A DNA stretch of 11,788 bases, from NCBI GenBank assembly GCA_937893225.1, contig CALBJM010000112.1, forward strand, positions 1 through 11,788, given 5' to 3'. Below are positions 1 through 6,062 of the stretch, piece after piece (positions within the stretch are counted from its first letter, which is position 1; each line of letters starts with the position of its first letter). The notes beneath the pieces were generated by a model. The model saw nothing but the letters and a program-made list of their open reading frames with translations, was not told where the DNA came from and searched no databases. This DNA is from an uncultured Erysipelotrichaceae bacterium. GTDB lineage: Bacteria > Bacillota_I > Bacilli_A > Erysipelotrichales > Erysipelotrichaceae. Position numbers and translations under genes: made by a program.

Positions 1-1
1 A

Positions 2-463
2 GCTGGACTCATTGGTTCTTATCATATCATTTATAATGATTGGCTAAGAGAAAGAATTGAAAAAGAATCTTCTCTTTCTCACTACAATTCTATGAATGTT
101 TTATCAATGTACGCTTTAATAGGTGCTTACAAAGATGCTGGATATGAATGGGCAGATGAATTATGTGAAACAATAACAGGTAATGTCAATTATGCATATA
201 ACTACATCACAGAACATTTCAAAGGTGTTACACTTGCTAAACCAGAAGGCACATATATGTTATTCTTGGATTGTGAACAATTCTGTAAAGAACATAACAC
301 AGATATGGATACATTGATTCAAGCAGGCTGGGAAGTCGGTGTATATTGGCAAGATGGTAGACCATTCCATGGACCATATTCTATTCGTATGAATTTAGCG
401 CTTCCTCTTTCTAGAGTAAAAGAAGCATTTGATAGATTGGATAAAAACGTTTTCAATAAATAA
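2..463 (+). CDS. patB: MalY/PatB-type PLP aminotransferase / cystathionine beta-lyase, C-terminal part
   Basis: Partial gene: the frame is open to the left edge and only the last 153 residues are present, where the family is about 390 long. This is the C-terminal part of a fold-type I PLP enzyme of the MalY/PatB group (C-S lyase acting on cystathionine or similar substrates, cytosolic). Seen: the segment ending SHYNSMNVLSMYALIGAY, the PEGTYMLFLDC strand motif, and SIRMNLALP near the end, whose Arg fits the residue that binds the substrate carboxylate. The PLP lysine lies upstream, outside the window. The gene ends at TAA and runs into a terminator shared with the convergent Nudix gene. A sulfur role would suit the cysK-cysE operon further right, but they are not co-transcribed. 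It could instead be a related aminotransferase; the family is clear, the substrate is not. Confidence 0.85.
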   Translation, partial: AGLIGSYHIIYNDWLRERIEKESSLSHYNSMNVLSMYALIGAYKDAGYEWADELCETITGNVNYAYNYITEHFKGVTLAKPEGTYMLFLDCEQFCKEHNTDMDTLIQAGWEVGVYWQDGRPFHGPYSIRMNLALPLSRVKEAFDRLDKNVFNK

Positions 464-471
464 AAAGTGAC

Positions 472-505
472 GAGTGCGGACTATTTAGATCCACACTCTT
501 TTTTT
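472..505 (+). terminator. Intrinsic terminator of patB, overlapping the 3' end of the Nudix gene
   Basis: Inverted repeat GAGTG.GGA / TCC.CACTC (472-479 with 491-498; one C-A mismatch) followed by a run of seven T. The right arm encodes the last residues of the convergent Nudix gene, whose stop codon lies in the loop region. On the minus strand the hairpin is followed by GTCACTTTTTATTT, so it may also terminate the Nudix transcript, though with a T run set a few bases away. Confidence 0.75.
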
Positions 506-1086
506 GCAAAATAATCTTCCAATTTATCATTTAATTTTGTATAAATACGCTCTTGAAACCATGGTTCACTGCTCTTTTGAACTGCTTCATTTTTTGTAAA
601 CCAAGCAACTGCACTATTTTCATCTGCTTTTACAAATACTGGATCGTGAATATCTGCTTCAAACAAATATGTGAGATTCAAATGCAAATGTGAAGGAACA
701 TACACCCCTCTTTTTTCATGACCATCAACAGTCAATATTTCCAAAGAAAATATATCTGGATATAATAGCTGTAAATGTTGCACCCCACTTTCTTCTCTCA
801 CTTCTTTTTCCGCAACGCGTATAAAGTCTTCATCTCCATCATTATGACCACCCAACCAACTCCATGAGTGATAGATATTATGATATGCCATTAAAACCTT
901 CGTATGCGATTGATCAACGACCCATGCAGAAGATGTAAAATGTGCCATTCCATTGGTGCGTGTAAATAAGTCTAATCCTGTGTCGATCCAACGCAGCATT
1001 TGTTGCTTATCATTTTCTTCTTGTTCGTTATATGGAATATAATTTTGAATCAATTCTCTTATCTTCATACGTATATCATATATCAT
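481..1086 (-). CDS. Nudix hydrolase
   Basis: Cytosolic Nudix-fold pyrophosphohydrolase of 201 residues. Family members cleave nucleoside diphosphate-X compounds; the substrate cannot be read from sequence. The Nudix box spans residues 80-102: G80, E86, then KEVREESGV, matching GX5EX7REUXEEXGU except that the first Arg of the REUXEE core is Lys94. The preceding HNIYHSWSWLGGHNDG segment and the N-terminal YIPYNEQEENDK stretch are typical of one Firmicutes Nudix subgroup, from memory of the family. The start is uncertain. Met1 (given) and Met7 (ATG at 1066-1068) both lack a Shine-Dalgarno site, and Met7 (MKIREL) gives an N-terminus more like relatives. A TATGAT box ends 6 nt before the Met7 ATG. 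Divergent from the 6-phospho-beta-glucosidase gene; its 3' end forms one arm of the patB terminator. Confidence 0.88.
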   Translation of the reverse strand: MIYDIRMKIRELIQNYIPYNEQEENDKQQMLRWIDTGLDLFTRTNGMAHFTSSAWVVDQSHTKVLMAYHNIYHSWSWLGGHNDGDEDFIRVAEKEVREESGVQHLQLLYPDIFSLEILTVDGHEKRGVYVPSHLHLNLTYLFEADIHDPVFVKADENSAVAWFTKNEAVQKSSEPWFQERIYTKLNDKLEDYFAKKECGSK

Positions 1087-1122
1087 TTTTTATGCTATGC
1101 ATGATAAAATGGAAGCAGTTAC

Positions 1123-1128
1123 AGGAGG
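1123..1128 (+). promoter_or_regulatory. Shine-Dalgarno site of the 6-phospho-beta-glucosidase gene
   Basis: AGGAGG, 9 nt before the ATG at 1138; it fixes that start. The whole divergent intergenic gap to the Nudix gene is only about 51 nt. I could not identify a convincing -35/-10 pair in it for either gene, nor a RAT antiterminator or other sugar-responsive element. Confidence 0.8.
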
Positions 1129-1137
1129 AGATAAATC

Positions 1138-2592
1138 ATGGGATTCCGTAAAGATTTTTTATGGGGCGGTGCAGTAGCTGCCCACCAGCTTGAAGGAGGC
1201 TGGGATCAAGGAGGAAAAGGACCATCTATCGCAGATGTTATGACTGCAGGTGGAAATGGTATTCCTCGTCGTATTACTGATGGTGTGTTACCAGGAGAAA
1301 ATTATCCAAACCACGAAGCAATTGATTTTTATCATCATTATAAAGAAGACATTGCATTATTTGCCGAAATGGGATTTAAGGCATTTAGAACTTCTATCGC
1401 TTGGTCAAGAATTTATCCAAATGGAGATGATGCTGTTCCAAACGAAGAAGGCTTAAAATTCTATGATGATATGTTTGACACAATGCACAAATATGGTATT
1501 GAACCTGTTATCACATTGCAGCACTTTGAAATGCCTTATCATTTAGCAAAACAATATAATGGTTTTATGGATAAGAGATGCATTGATTTCTTTGTTACAT
1601 TTGCAAAAACGTGCTTTGAAAGATATAAGGGAAAAGTAAAATACTGGATGACTTTCAATGAAATCAATAACCAAGCTGCATGTGAAACAGCACATCACAT
1701 GTTGCAAGAAGGTGCTGTATTAACAACTGATGATAATCCTGATAATCAATTCATGATGTATCAATCAGGTATAAATGAACTCATTGCTTCAGCAAAAGCT
1801 GTACAGATTGGTCATGCAATCGATGCTAATAACATGATTGGTTGTATGATTGGTTTTGTACCAGTATATCCAGCAACTTGCAATCCAAAAGACATGATGG
1901 AATATACTGCAGCTAACCACAGAAAATATTGGTTTGCTGATGTACAGTGCACAGGTATTATTCCAGGATATTTGGAAAAATATTGGGAAAGAAAAGGCTA
2001 CAAGATCGACTTAACTGATGAAGAAAGAGAAGAAATTAGAAAAGGCAAAGTTGACTATGCTGGCTTCTCTTACTATATGTCAATGACAACTGCTTGGCGC
2101 GAAGGAAATGATGAATACGATTTCAACGAACAAGCAAATGAAGCAAGACATGTTGTGAGTGATGTTGTCAAGAATCCTTATCTCAAGTGCTCTGATTGGG
2201 GTTGGCCAATTGATCCACTTGGATTACGTTATTCTTTGAACTGGTTTACAGATCGTTATCATTTGCCAATGATGATCGTAGAAAACGGTCTTGGTGCATA
2301 TGATAAGAAAGAAGCAGATGGCAGTGTTAATGATGATTACCGTATTGCATATTTGAGAAATCACATTGAAGCAATGCGCGAAGCTGTCAACGAAGATGGT
2401 GTTGATTTACTAGGTTATCAAATGTGGGCACCAATTGATATCGTTTCTGCATCTACTGGTGAAATGGATAAGCGTTATGGTTTCATTTACGTAAATAAAA
2501 ACAATGCTGGTGAAGGTGATCTTTCTAGAAGTAAGAAGAAATCCTTTGATTGGTATAAACACGTTATTGAAACAAACGGCGAAGAATTATAA
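1138..2592 (+). CDS. bglA: 6-phospho-beta-glucosidase, glycoside hydrolase family 1
   Basis: Hydrolyses phosphorylated beta-glucosides (such as cellobiose-6-P or aryl-beta-glucoside-6-P) delivered by a PTS, giving glucose-6-P plus glucose or aglycone in the cytosol. The 484 residues match the usual GH1 length. Seen: N-terminal FLWGGAVAAHQLEGG signature (residues 7-21), acid/base Glu175 in TFNEIN, and nucleophile Glu382 in IVENGLG. The C-terminal STGEMDKRYGFIYVN segment has the Ser...Lys...Tyr set that marks the phospho-sugar subgroup by contacting the 6-phosphate. Start is fixed by AGGAGG. It is monocistronic: a strong terminator follows and no PTS permease or BglG-type regulator lies beside it, so the transporter must be elsewhere. 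Preference between beta-glucoside and other phospho-glycosides is not certain. Confidence 0.93.
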   Translation: MGFRKDFLWGGAVAAHQLEGGWDQGGKGPSIADVMTAGGNGIPRRITDGVLPGENYPNHEAIDFYHHYKEDIALFAEMGFKAFRTSIAWSRIYPNGDDAVPNEEGLKFYDDMFDTMHKYGIEPVITLQHFEMPYHLAKQYNGFMDKRCIDFFVTFAKTCFERYKGKVKYWMTFNEINNQAACETAHHMLQEGAVLTTDDNPDNQFMMYQSGINELIASAKAVQIGHAIDANNMIGCMIGFVPVYPATCNPKDMMEYTAANHRKYWFADVQCTGIIPGYLEKYWERKGYKIDLTDEEREEIRKGKVDYAGFSYYMSMTTAWREGNDEYDFNEQANEARHVVSDVVKNPYLKCSDWGWPIDPLGLRYSLNWFTDRYHLPMMIVENGLGAYDKKEADGSVNDDYRIAYLRNHIEAMREAVNEDGVDLLGYQMWAPIDIVSASTGEMDKRYGFIYVNKNNAGEGDLSRSKKKSFDWYKHVIETNGEEL

Positions 2593-2596
2593 GACT

Positions 2597-2621
2597 AAGA
2601 CACCCTTTTGGGTGTCTTTTT
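2597..2621 (+). terminator. Intrinsic terminator of bglA
   Basis: Perfect 9-bp stem AAGACACCC / GGGTGTCTT (2597-2605 with 2610-2618), TTTT loop, then a T run. It begins 4 nt after the bglA stop and isolates the downstream MATE gene from bglA transcription. Confidence 0.93.
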
Positions 2622-2650
2622 GTTACGAGATATAGAAATCGCGTTATAAT
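2620..2650 (+). promoter_or_regulatory. Promoter of the MATE gene, placed for a leaderless mRNA
   Basis: Perfect -10 box TATAAT at 2645-2650. The best -35 is TTGTTA at 2620-2625 (4 of 6) with a long 19-bp spacer, overlapping the end of the bglA terminator T run. Counting 7 nt from the -10 puts the start of transcription at 2657-2658, that is, at the ATG itself. No Shine-Dalgarno sequence lies upstream. Confidence 0.6.
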
Positions 2651-2657
2651 AATCCAC

Positions 2658-4025
2658 ATGGAAAATAAAGAACAAATTGATGAACAATATGTCAAAATGA
2701 CACAAACCCCTGTATCAAAACTTATACTCACACTGGGTTTACCTACTGTTGTATCGATGCTTGTAACAAATATTTACAATATGGCTGATACATACTTTGT
2801 AGGTAGTCTAGGTACTTCTGCTTCGGGTGCTACGGGCATCGTATTTGGACTCATGGCAATATTACAAGCTTTTGGATTTATGTTTGGCCATGGTGCTGGA
2901 GCAAATATAGCTAGAAAACTAGGCAATCATGATGTAAAATCCGCAAAAATATATGCTTCTACTTCCTTTTGGTCTTCTATTTTAGTAGGCGTTATAATCA
3001 TGATCATCGGCATCGGTTTTATGGATCCATTCATGCGCTTATTGGGAAGTACAGAAACAATTCTGCCATATGCTAGAACATATGCATTCTTTATATTGAT
3101 TGCTGGACCTGCAATGACATCAGGATGTGTCATGAATAATATATTGCGCTATGAAGGTAAAGCATTCTTTGCGATGATTGGATTAACACTTGGTGGTATC
3201 CTAAATATATTTGGTGATTATGTATTTGTAAATATTTATCATATGGGTATTGCGGGAGCTGGTCTTTCCACGGCAATTTCACAATATATTTCCATGATCG
3301 TTCTATTGATTCCATATCTCAGAAAGCAAACACAATCGGCATTTTATGTAAAAGACTTCGCAAAAGACGTTGTTGTATATAAAGATATTATTTCTACAGG
3401 AATGCCATCTTTATTTAGACAGGGTCTAAATTCTGTTTCTACTATGGTATTAAATGGTACTGCTGGTCTATATGGAGATGCAGCAGTTGCAGCAATTTCC
3501 ATTGTTTCTAGAATCGTCAATTTCTTATTTTGCATTGCTATCGGTATTGGTCAAGGTTTTCAACCAGTTTCGGCATTTAACTATGGTGCAAAATATTATA
3601 GTCGTGTAAAAGCAGGATTTATGTTTGCATTAGAATTAGGCACAGCATTAATGGTTTGTTTATCCATCATTTCTTTTATCAATGCCAGTGCATTTGTAGC
3701 AATATTCAGAGATGATGCAGAAGTTATTAAAATTGGTACAGTTGCTTTGCGTTGGTATTCCATTTCTCTTGTTTTAATGCCAATTACAATGTATGGAAAC
3801 ATGTTATTTCAATCCATTGGTAAATCTACTATAGCAACTTTCTTAGCTGCTTTAAGAAGTGGGCTATCACTTATTCCTTGTATCATTCTTATGAATATGA
3901 TTTTTGGATTAAGCGGCTTAGAGAAAGCACAATCTATTGCTGAAATCATTTCAGCAATCATATCTGTACCATTTATTATTCATCATTTCAAAACACAACC
4001 ACAAGACGGAAAAGATGCATATTGA
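2658..4025 (+). CDS. MATE family multidrug/cation efflux transporter
   Basis: Integral membrane antiporter of the MATE (NorM/DinF-like) family, 455 residues, expected 12 transmembrane helices, exporting organic cations or drugs in exchange for Na+ or H+. Seen: the first-helix signature KLILTLGLPTVVSMLV followed by NIYNMADTYFVG, the loop GHGAGANIARKLG, and two repeated hydrophobic halves. The second half starts near residue 240 (GMPSLFRQGLNS), with GIGQGFQPVSAFNYGA in its second quarter. The first 13 residues are polar and cytosolic, as in many Firmicutes homologues. ATG 2658 is the first start in frame after the TATAAT box; an internal Met14 also lacks a ribosome site. The last codons form the left arm of the terminator shared with cysE. 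The substrate cannot be inferred. Confidence 0.92.
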   Translation: MENKEQIDEQYVKMTQTPVSKLILTLGLPTVVSMLVTNIYNMADTYFVGSLGTSASGATGIVFGLMAILQAFGFMFGHGAGANIARKLGNHDVKSAKIYASTSFWSSILVGVIIMIIGIGFMDPFMRLLGSTETILPYARTYAFFILIAGPAMTSGCVMNNILRYEGKAFFAMIGLTLGGILNIFGDYVFVNIYHMGIAGAGLSTAISQYISMIVLLIPYLRKQTQSAFYVKDFAKDVVVYKDIISTGMPSLFRQGLNSVSTMVLNGTAGLYGDAAVAAISIVSRIVNFLFCIAIGIGQGFQPVSAFNYGAKYYSRVKAGFMFALELGTALMVCLSIISFINASAFVAIFRDDAEVIKIGTVALRWYSISLVLMPITMYGNMLFQSIGKSTIATFLAALRSGLSLIPCIILMNMIFGLSGLEKAQSIAEIISAIISVPFIIHHFKTQPQDGKDAY

Positions 4026-4047
4026 TAAGCTCAATATGCATCTTTTT
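4011..4047 (+). terminator. Bidirectional intrinsic terminator between MATE and cysE
   Basis: Perfect 14-bp inverted repeat, with core GATGCATATTG (4014-4024) and CAATATGCATC (4032-4042), a 7-nt loop, and T runs on both sides: five T after 4042 on +, and TTTT after the hairpin on -. The MATE stop codon TGA (4023-4025) lies in the stem/loop junction and the cysE stop lies in the plus-strand T run. One hairpin therefore serves both converging genes. Confidence 0.9.
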
Positions 4048-4852
4048 AACGATAATAAATCTTTGAATTTTCTGGAACAGAATGTAATAACCACGTGTTC
4101 CCTCCAATAATACTATGATCCCCGATGACTGTATCTCCACCTAAAATTGTCGCATTTGCATAGATAACAACATGATTTCCTATATCAGGATGTCGCTTTC
4201 CACCCTTTAAAGGATTTCCATTTTCATCTAGATCAAAACTTTTCGCACCAATCGTTACTCCTTGATATAATTTCACATGATGTCCAATCGTTGCCGTTTC
4301 ACCAATGACGATTCCTGTACCATGATCAATACAGAAATATTCACCAATATTTGCTCCAGGATTGATATCGATTCCTGTTTTTTCATGAGCAAATTCTGTC
4401 ATGATTCTAGGAATATATGGAACAGACAAACGATACAATGCATGGGCGATACGATATATGCTTATAGCATAAAATCCTGGATAGCATAACAATACTTCTG
4501 CTTTTGTCTTCGCTGCTGGATCACCATCATAGATTGCTTCAATATCTGTTAATAATTCTTTTTTGATCTCTACCAATTGAAGCAAAAAAGCATCTGTGAT
4601 TTGTTCTGCTTGATGTATATTTTGTTTAGAAAATGCAAGTGCTGCACGTATTTCATAGCACAATGCTTGTTGCAATTCAAAGCATGCTTCTTCCTTGCTC
4701 AAATCAGAATACTGATAATATGCAGGAAATAAAACAACCTGTGTCAATTTAATAATTGTAATGATCCTGCGTCTTTCAGGCAAACACTCTTTCGTTTCTC
4801 CAAATGTATCCAATTCTTCCAAACTTTGCAGCAAATGCTGTGTATCTATCAT
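4046..4852 (-). CDS. cysE: Serine O-acetyltransferase
   Basis: Transfers acetyl from acetyl-CoA to L-serine, giving O-acetylserine, the substrate of the upstream-encoded CysK; cytosolic. 268 residues. An alpha-helical N-terminal domain (to about 150) precedes a left-handed beta-helix of hexapeptide repeats. Seen: DINPGANIG, then the catalytic DHGTGIVIGET (His177, with Asp162 in the expected partner position), HHVKLYQGVTIGAKS, the GGKRHPDIG loop, and ATILGG...IGDHSIIGGN. The protein ends ENSKIYYR right after the helix and lacks the Ile-terminated tail that enterobacterial CysE inserts into CysK. Start: ATG 4852 preceded by GAGGA inside the 3' end of cysK. The gap to cysK is 3 nt, so the two form a translationally linked operon under the leader attenuator at 5855-6057. 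Confidence 0.93.
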   Translation of the reverse strand: MIDTQHLLQSLEELDTFGETKECLPERRRIITIIKLTQVVLFPAYYQYSDLSKEEACFELQQALCYEIRAALAFSKQNIHQAEQITDAFLLQLVEIKKELLTDIEAIYDGDPAAKTKAEVLLCYPGFYAISIYRIAHALYRLSVPYIPRIMTEFAHEKTGIDINPGANIGEYFCIDHGTGIVIGETATIGHHVKLYQGVTIGAKSFDLDENGNPLKGGKRHPDIGNHVVIYANATILGGDTVIGDHSIIGGNTWLLHSVPENSKIYYR

Positions 4853-4855
4853 TTT

Positions 4856-5788
4856 CTATTCCTCAAATAAAACTGTAGACAAATATCTATCTCCACTATC
4901 TGGAAGAAGAACGACAATTGTCTTACCTTCGTTTTCCTTTCTCTTTGCAATCTGGATTGCTGCGTATAACGCCGCTCCAGAACTAATGCCTGTTAAGATA
5001 CCTTCTGCATGCCCAATCGTTCTACCTGTAGTAAATGCATCTTCATTCGTTACACGGATGATTTCATCATATACATTTGTATCCAATACTTTCGGAACAA
5101 ATCCAGCACCAATACCTTGTATTTGATGTGCTCCTGGCTTTTCTCCAGAAAGAACCGCAGAAGAATCTGGCTCAACCGCAATTACTTTCACTGCAGGATT
5201 CTTTTCTTTTAGGTATTTCCCAACACCTGTAATTGTTCCACCAGTACCAACACCTGCAACAAAGTAATCTACCTTGCCATCTGTATCACGTTCAATTTCA
5301 GGACCCGTCGTATCATAATGTGCTTTCCAGTTAGCAGGATTATCAAACTGCCCAGCAATCCAAGCATTTTCAATTGTTTGTGCAATTTCATTTGCTTTTT
5401 CAATTGCACCCTTCATACCTTTAGAACCATCAGAAAGAACAAGTTCTGCACCATATGCTTTCATTAACTTTCTTCTTTCTATACTCATTGTTTCAGGCAT
5501 AACAATGATGACACGATACCCTTTGCTAGTCCCAACTGCGGCTAGACCAATCCCAGTATTTCCAGATGTAGGCTCAATGATAACAGAGCCCTCTTTCAAG
5601 ATACCTTTCTTTTCTGCATCTTCGATCATACTCTTTGCTATACGATCTTTGGCTGAACCTGTAGCATTAAAATACTCTAGCTTTGCGATAACTCTTGCTT
5701 TCAAATCATATTTCTTTTCAATATGTGTAAGTTCAATCAATGGTGTGTTTCCAATCAATTCTGTAACGGATGTTTTAATGTTTGTCAT
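4856..5788 (-). CDS. cysK: Cysteine synthase A (O-acetylserine sulfhydrylase)
   Basis: PLP enzyme making cysteine and acetate from O-acetylserine and sulfide in the cytosol. 310 residues, the usual length. Seen: ELIGNTPLIEL at the N-terminus, PLP lysine Lys47 in NATGSAKDR (a variant of the common NPGGSVKDR), TSGNTG at 74-79 binding the substrate carboxylate, GTGGT at 181-185 holding the PLP phosphate, and SSGAA near 265. The start is fixed by GAGGAG at 5797-5802, 8 nt upstream; a longer frame beginning with GTG at 5854 is rejected. The protein contains no cysteine residue, fitting an enzyme that must be made when cysteine is scarce. It is the first gene of a cysK-cysE operon and lies 66 nt beyond an intrinsic terminator, preceded by a poly-cysteine leader ORF, so it is very likely controlled by attenuation. 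Confidence 0.96.
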   Translation of the reverse strand: MTNIKTSVTELIGNTPLIELTHIEKKYDLKARVIAKLEYFNATGSAKDRIAKSMIEDAEKKGILKEGSVIIEPTSGNTGIGLAAVGTSKGYRVIIVMPETMSIERRKLMKAYGAELVLSDGSKGMKGAIEKANEIAQTIENAWIAGQFDNPANWKAHYDTTGPEIERDTDGKVDYFVAGVGTGGTITGVGKYLKEKNPAVKVIAVEPDSSAVLSGEKPGAHQIQGIGAGFVPKVLDTNVYDEIIRVTNEDAFTTGRTIGHAEGILTGISSGAALYAAIQIAKRKENEGKTIVVLLPDSGDRYLSTVLFEE

Positions 5789-5796
5789 AATATAAT

Positions 5797-5802
5797 CTCC
5801 TC
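5797..5802 (-). promoter_or_regulatory. Shine-Dalgarno site of cysK
   Basis: GAGGAG on the minus strand, 8 nt before the ATG at 5788. It decides the cysK start and rules out the upstream GTG frame. Confidence 0.85.
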
Positions 5803-5854
5803 TATCTCTGTTACAAGTACCAACAAACAATGAACTGCACCCGATATATACCAC

Positions 5855-5887
5855 AAAATAAAAACCGGGAACAATTCAACTCCCGGT
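5855..5887 (-). terminator. Leader (attenuator) terminator upstream of cysK
   Basis: Read on the minus strand: ACCGGGA (5887-5881), loop GTTGAATTGT (5880-5871), TCCCGGT (5870-5864), then TTTTATTTT. A perfect 7-bp stem with five G-C pairs and a U tract, placed between promoter and cysK and after the leader stop codon. A terminator here only makes sense as a conditional one, since the only promoter visible for cysK is upstream of it. Confidence 0.93.
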
Positions 5888-5947
5888 CTATTCAATCTAC
5901 AAATAACGTTGCCTAAAACAACTCTGCATGAGAAATCCGAGAGCTAA
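5876..5947 (-). promoter_or_regulatory. Candidate antiterminator pairing of the cysK leader
   Basis: On the minus-strand RNA, 5947-5937 (TTAGCTCTCGG) can pair with 5886-5876 (CCGGGAGTTGA): 11 continuous base pairs, five of them G-C and three G-U. The left arm is leader codons 14-17. The right arm contains most of the terminator 5' arm, so the two structures exclude each other. It also excludes the 18-bp hairpin because both use 5940-5946. Pairings were drawn by hand; no energies computed. Confidence 0.6.
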
Positions 5948-5959
5948 TTTTACAGCAAC
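5908..5959 (-). promoter_or_regulatory. Long leader hairpin from the Cys codons past the leader stop (anti-antiterminator)
   Basis: The minus-strand RNA arms 5959-5940 and 5925-5908 form 18 base pairs in three helices (6, 5 and 7 bp), interrupted only by single-base bulges at 5953 and 5947, with a 14-nt loop. Three pairs are G-U. The base of the stem is built from Cys codons 10-12 pairing with GGCAAC just after the stop codon. A ribosome on the Cys codons would therefore open exactly this part. Confidence 0.6.
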
Positions 5960-5987
5960 AACAACACACAACACGATTTCCAATCAT
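5913..5987 (-). CDS. Poly-cysteine leader peptide of the cysK-cysE operon
   Basis: A 24-codon ORF: MIGNRVV, then CCCCC, then KISSRISHAELF and TAG. Five consecutive cysteine codons (TGT TGT TGT TGC TGT, 5952-5966) make up a fifth of the peptide. ATG 5987 is preceded by AGGGGAG at 7-nt spacing, one of the best ribosome sites in the window. It starts about 35 nt after the predicted transcription start and ends 26 nt before the attenuator terminator. The layout matches amino-acid leader peptides such as those of trp and his operons. The peptide probably has no function beyond reporting Cys-tRNA supply through ribosome stalling. Ribosome-mediated control by poly-Cys ORFs is known to me in mycobacteria, where the ORFs are leaderless; this one differs in having a Shine-Dalgarno site. 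It is too short for routine gene callers. Confidence 0.88.
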   Translation of the reverse strand: MIGNRVVCCCCCKISSRISHAELF

Positions 5988-6024
5988 ATTTCTGCTCCCC
6001 TTTCTCGTTAGTACTTTTAACTGC

Positions 6025-6043
6025 TATTAAGATAGTCTTATTA
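6025..6043. repeat. Near-perfect inverted repeat over the cysK -10 box
   Basis: On the plus strand TATTAAGA-TAG-TCTTATTA: 7 of 8 arm positions complementary around a 3-bp centre, covering the -10 hexamer. It could be a repressor operator, but the region is AT-rich and chance is not excluded. Confidence 0.35.
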
Positions 6044-6057
6044 AAATAAATTGTCAA
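6029..6057 (-). promoter_or_regulatory. Promoter of the cysK leader
   Basis: On the minus strand a perfect -35 TTGACA (6057-6052), 17-bp spacer, and -10 TATCTT (6034-6029). Predicted start is the A at about 6022, giving a leader of about 234 nt before cysK. It faces away from the tRNA-Arg promoter; the two -35 hexamers are about 5 bp apart. Confidence 0.85.
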
Positions 6058-6062
6058 CCCAT

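Noticed and set aside
1087..1137. Sugar-responsive antiterminator (RAT/BglG type) or operator ahead of bglA
   Set aside because: The 51-nt gap holds a Shine-Dalgarno site but no terminator hairpin or convincing palindrome.
5789..5854. N-terminal extension of cysK from GTG 5854, adding 22 residues including two Cys
   Set aside because: Extension has no cysteine-synthase homology, no ribosome site at the GTG, and begins at the edge of the leader terminator. ATG 5788 has GAGGAG at 8 nt and gives the conserved N-terminus.
5789..6022. T-box, S-box (SAM) or other known riboswitch in the cysK leader
   Set aside because: I see no T-box core (AGGGTGG-type motif) and no recognisable SAM riboswitch core; the poly-Cys ORF plus terminator explains the region better.
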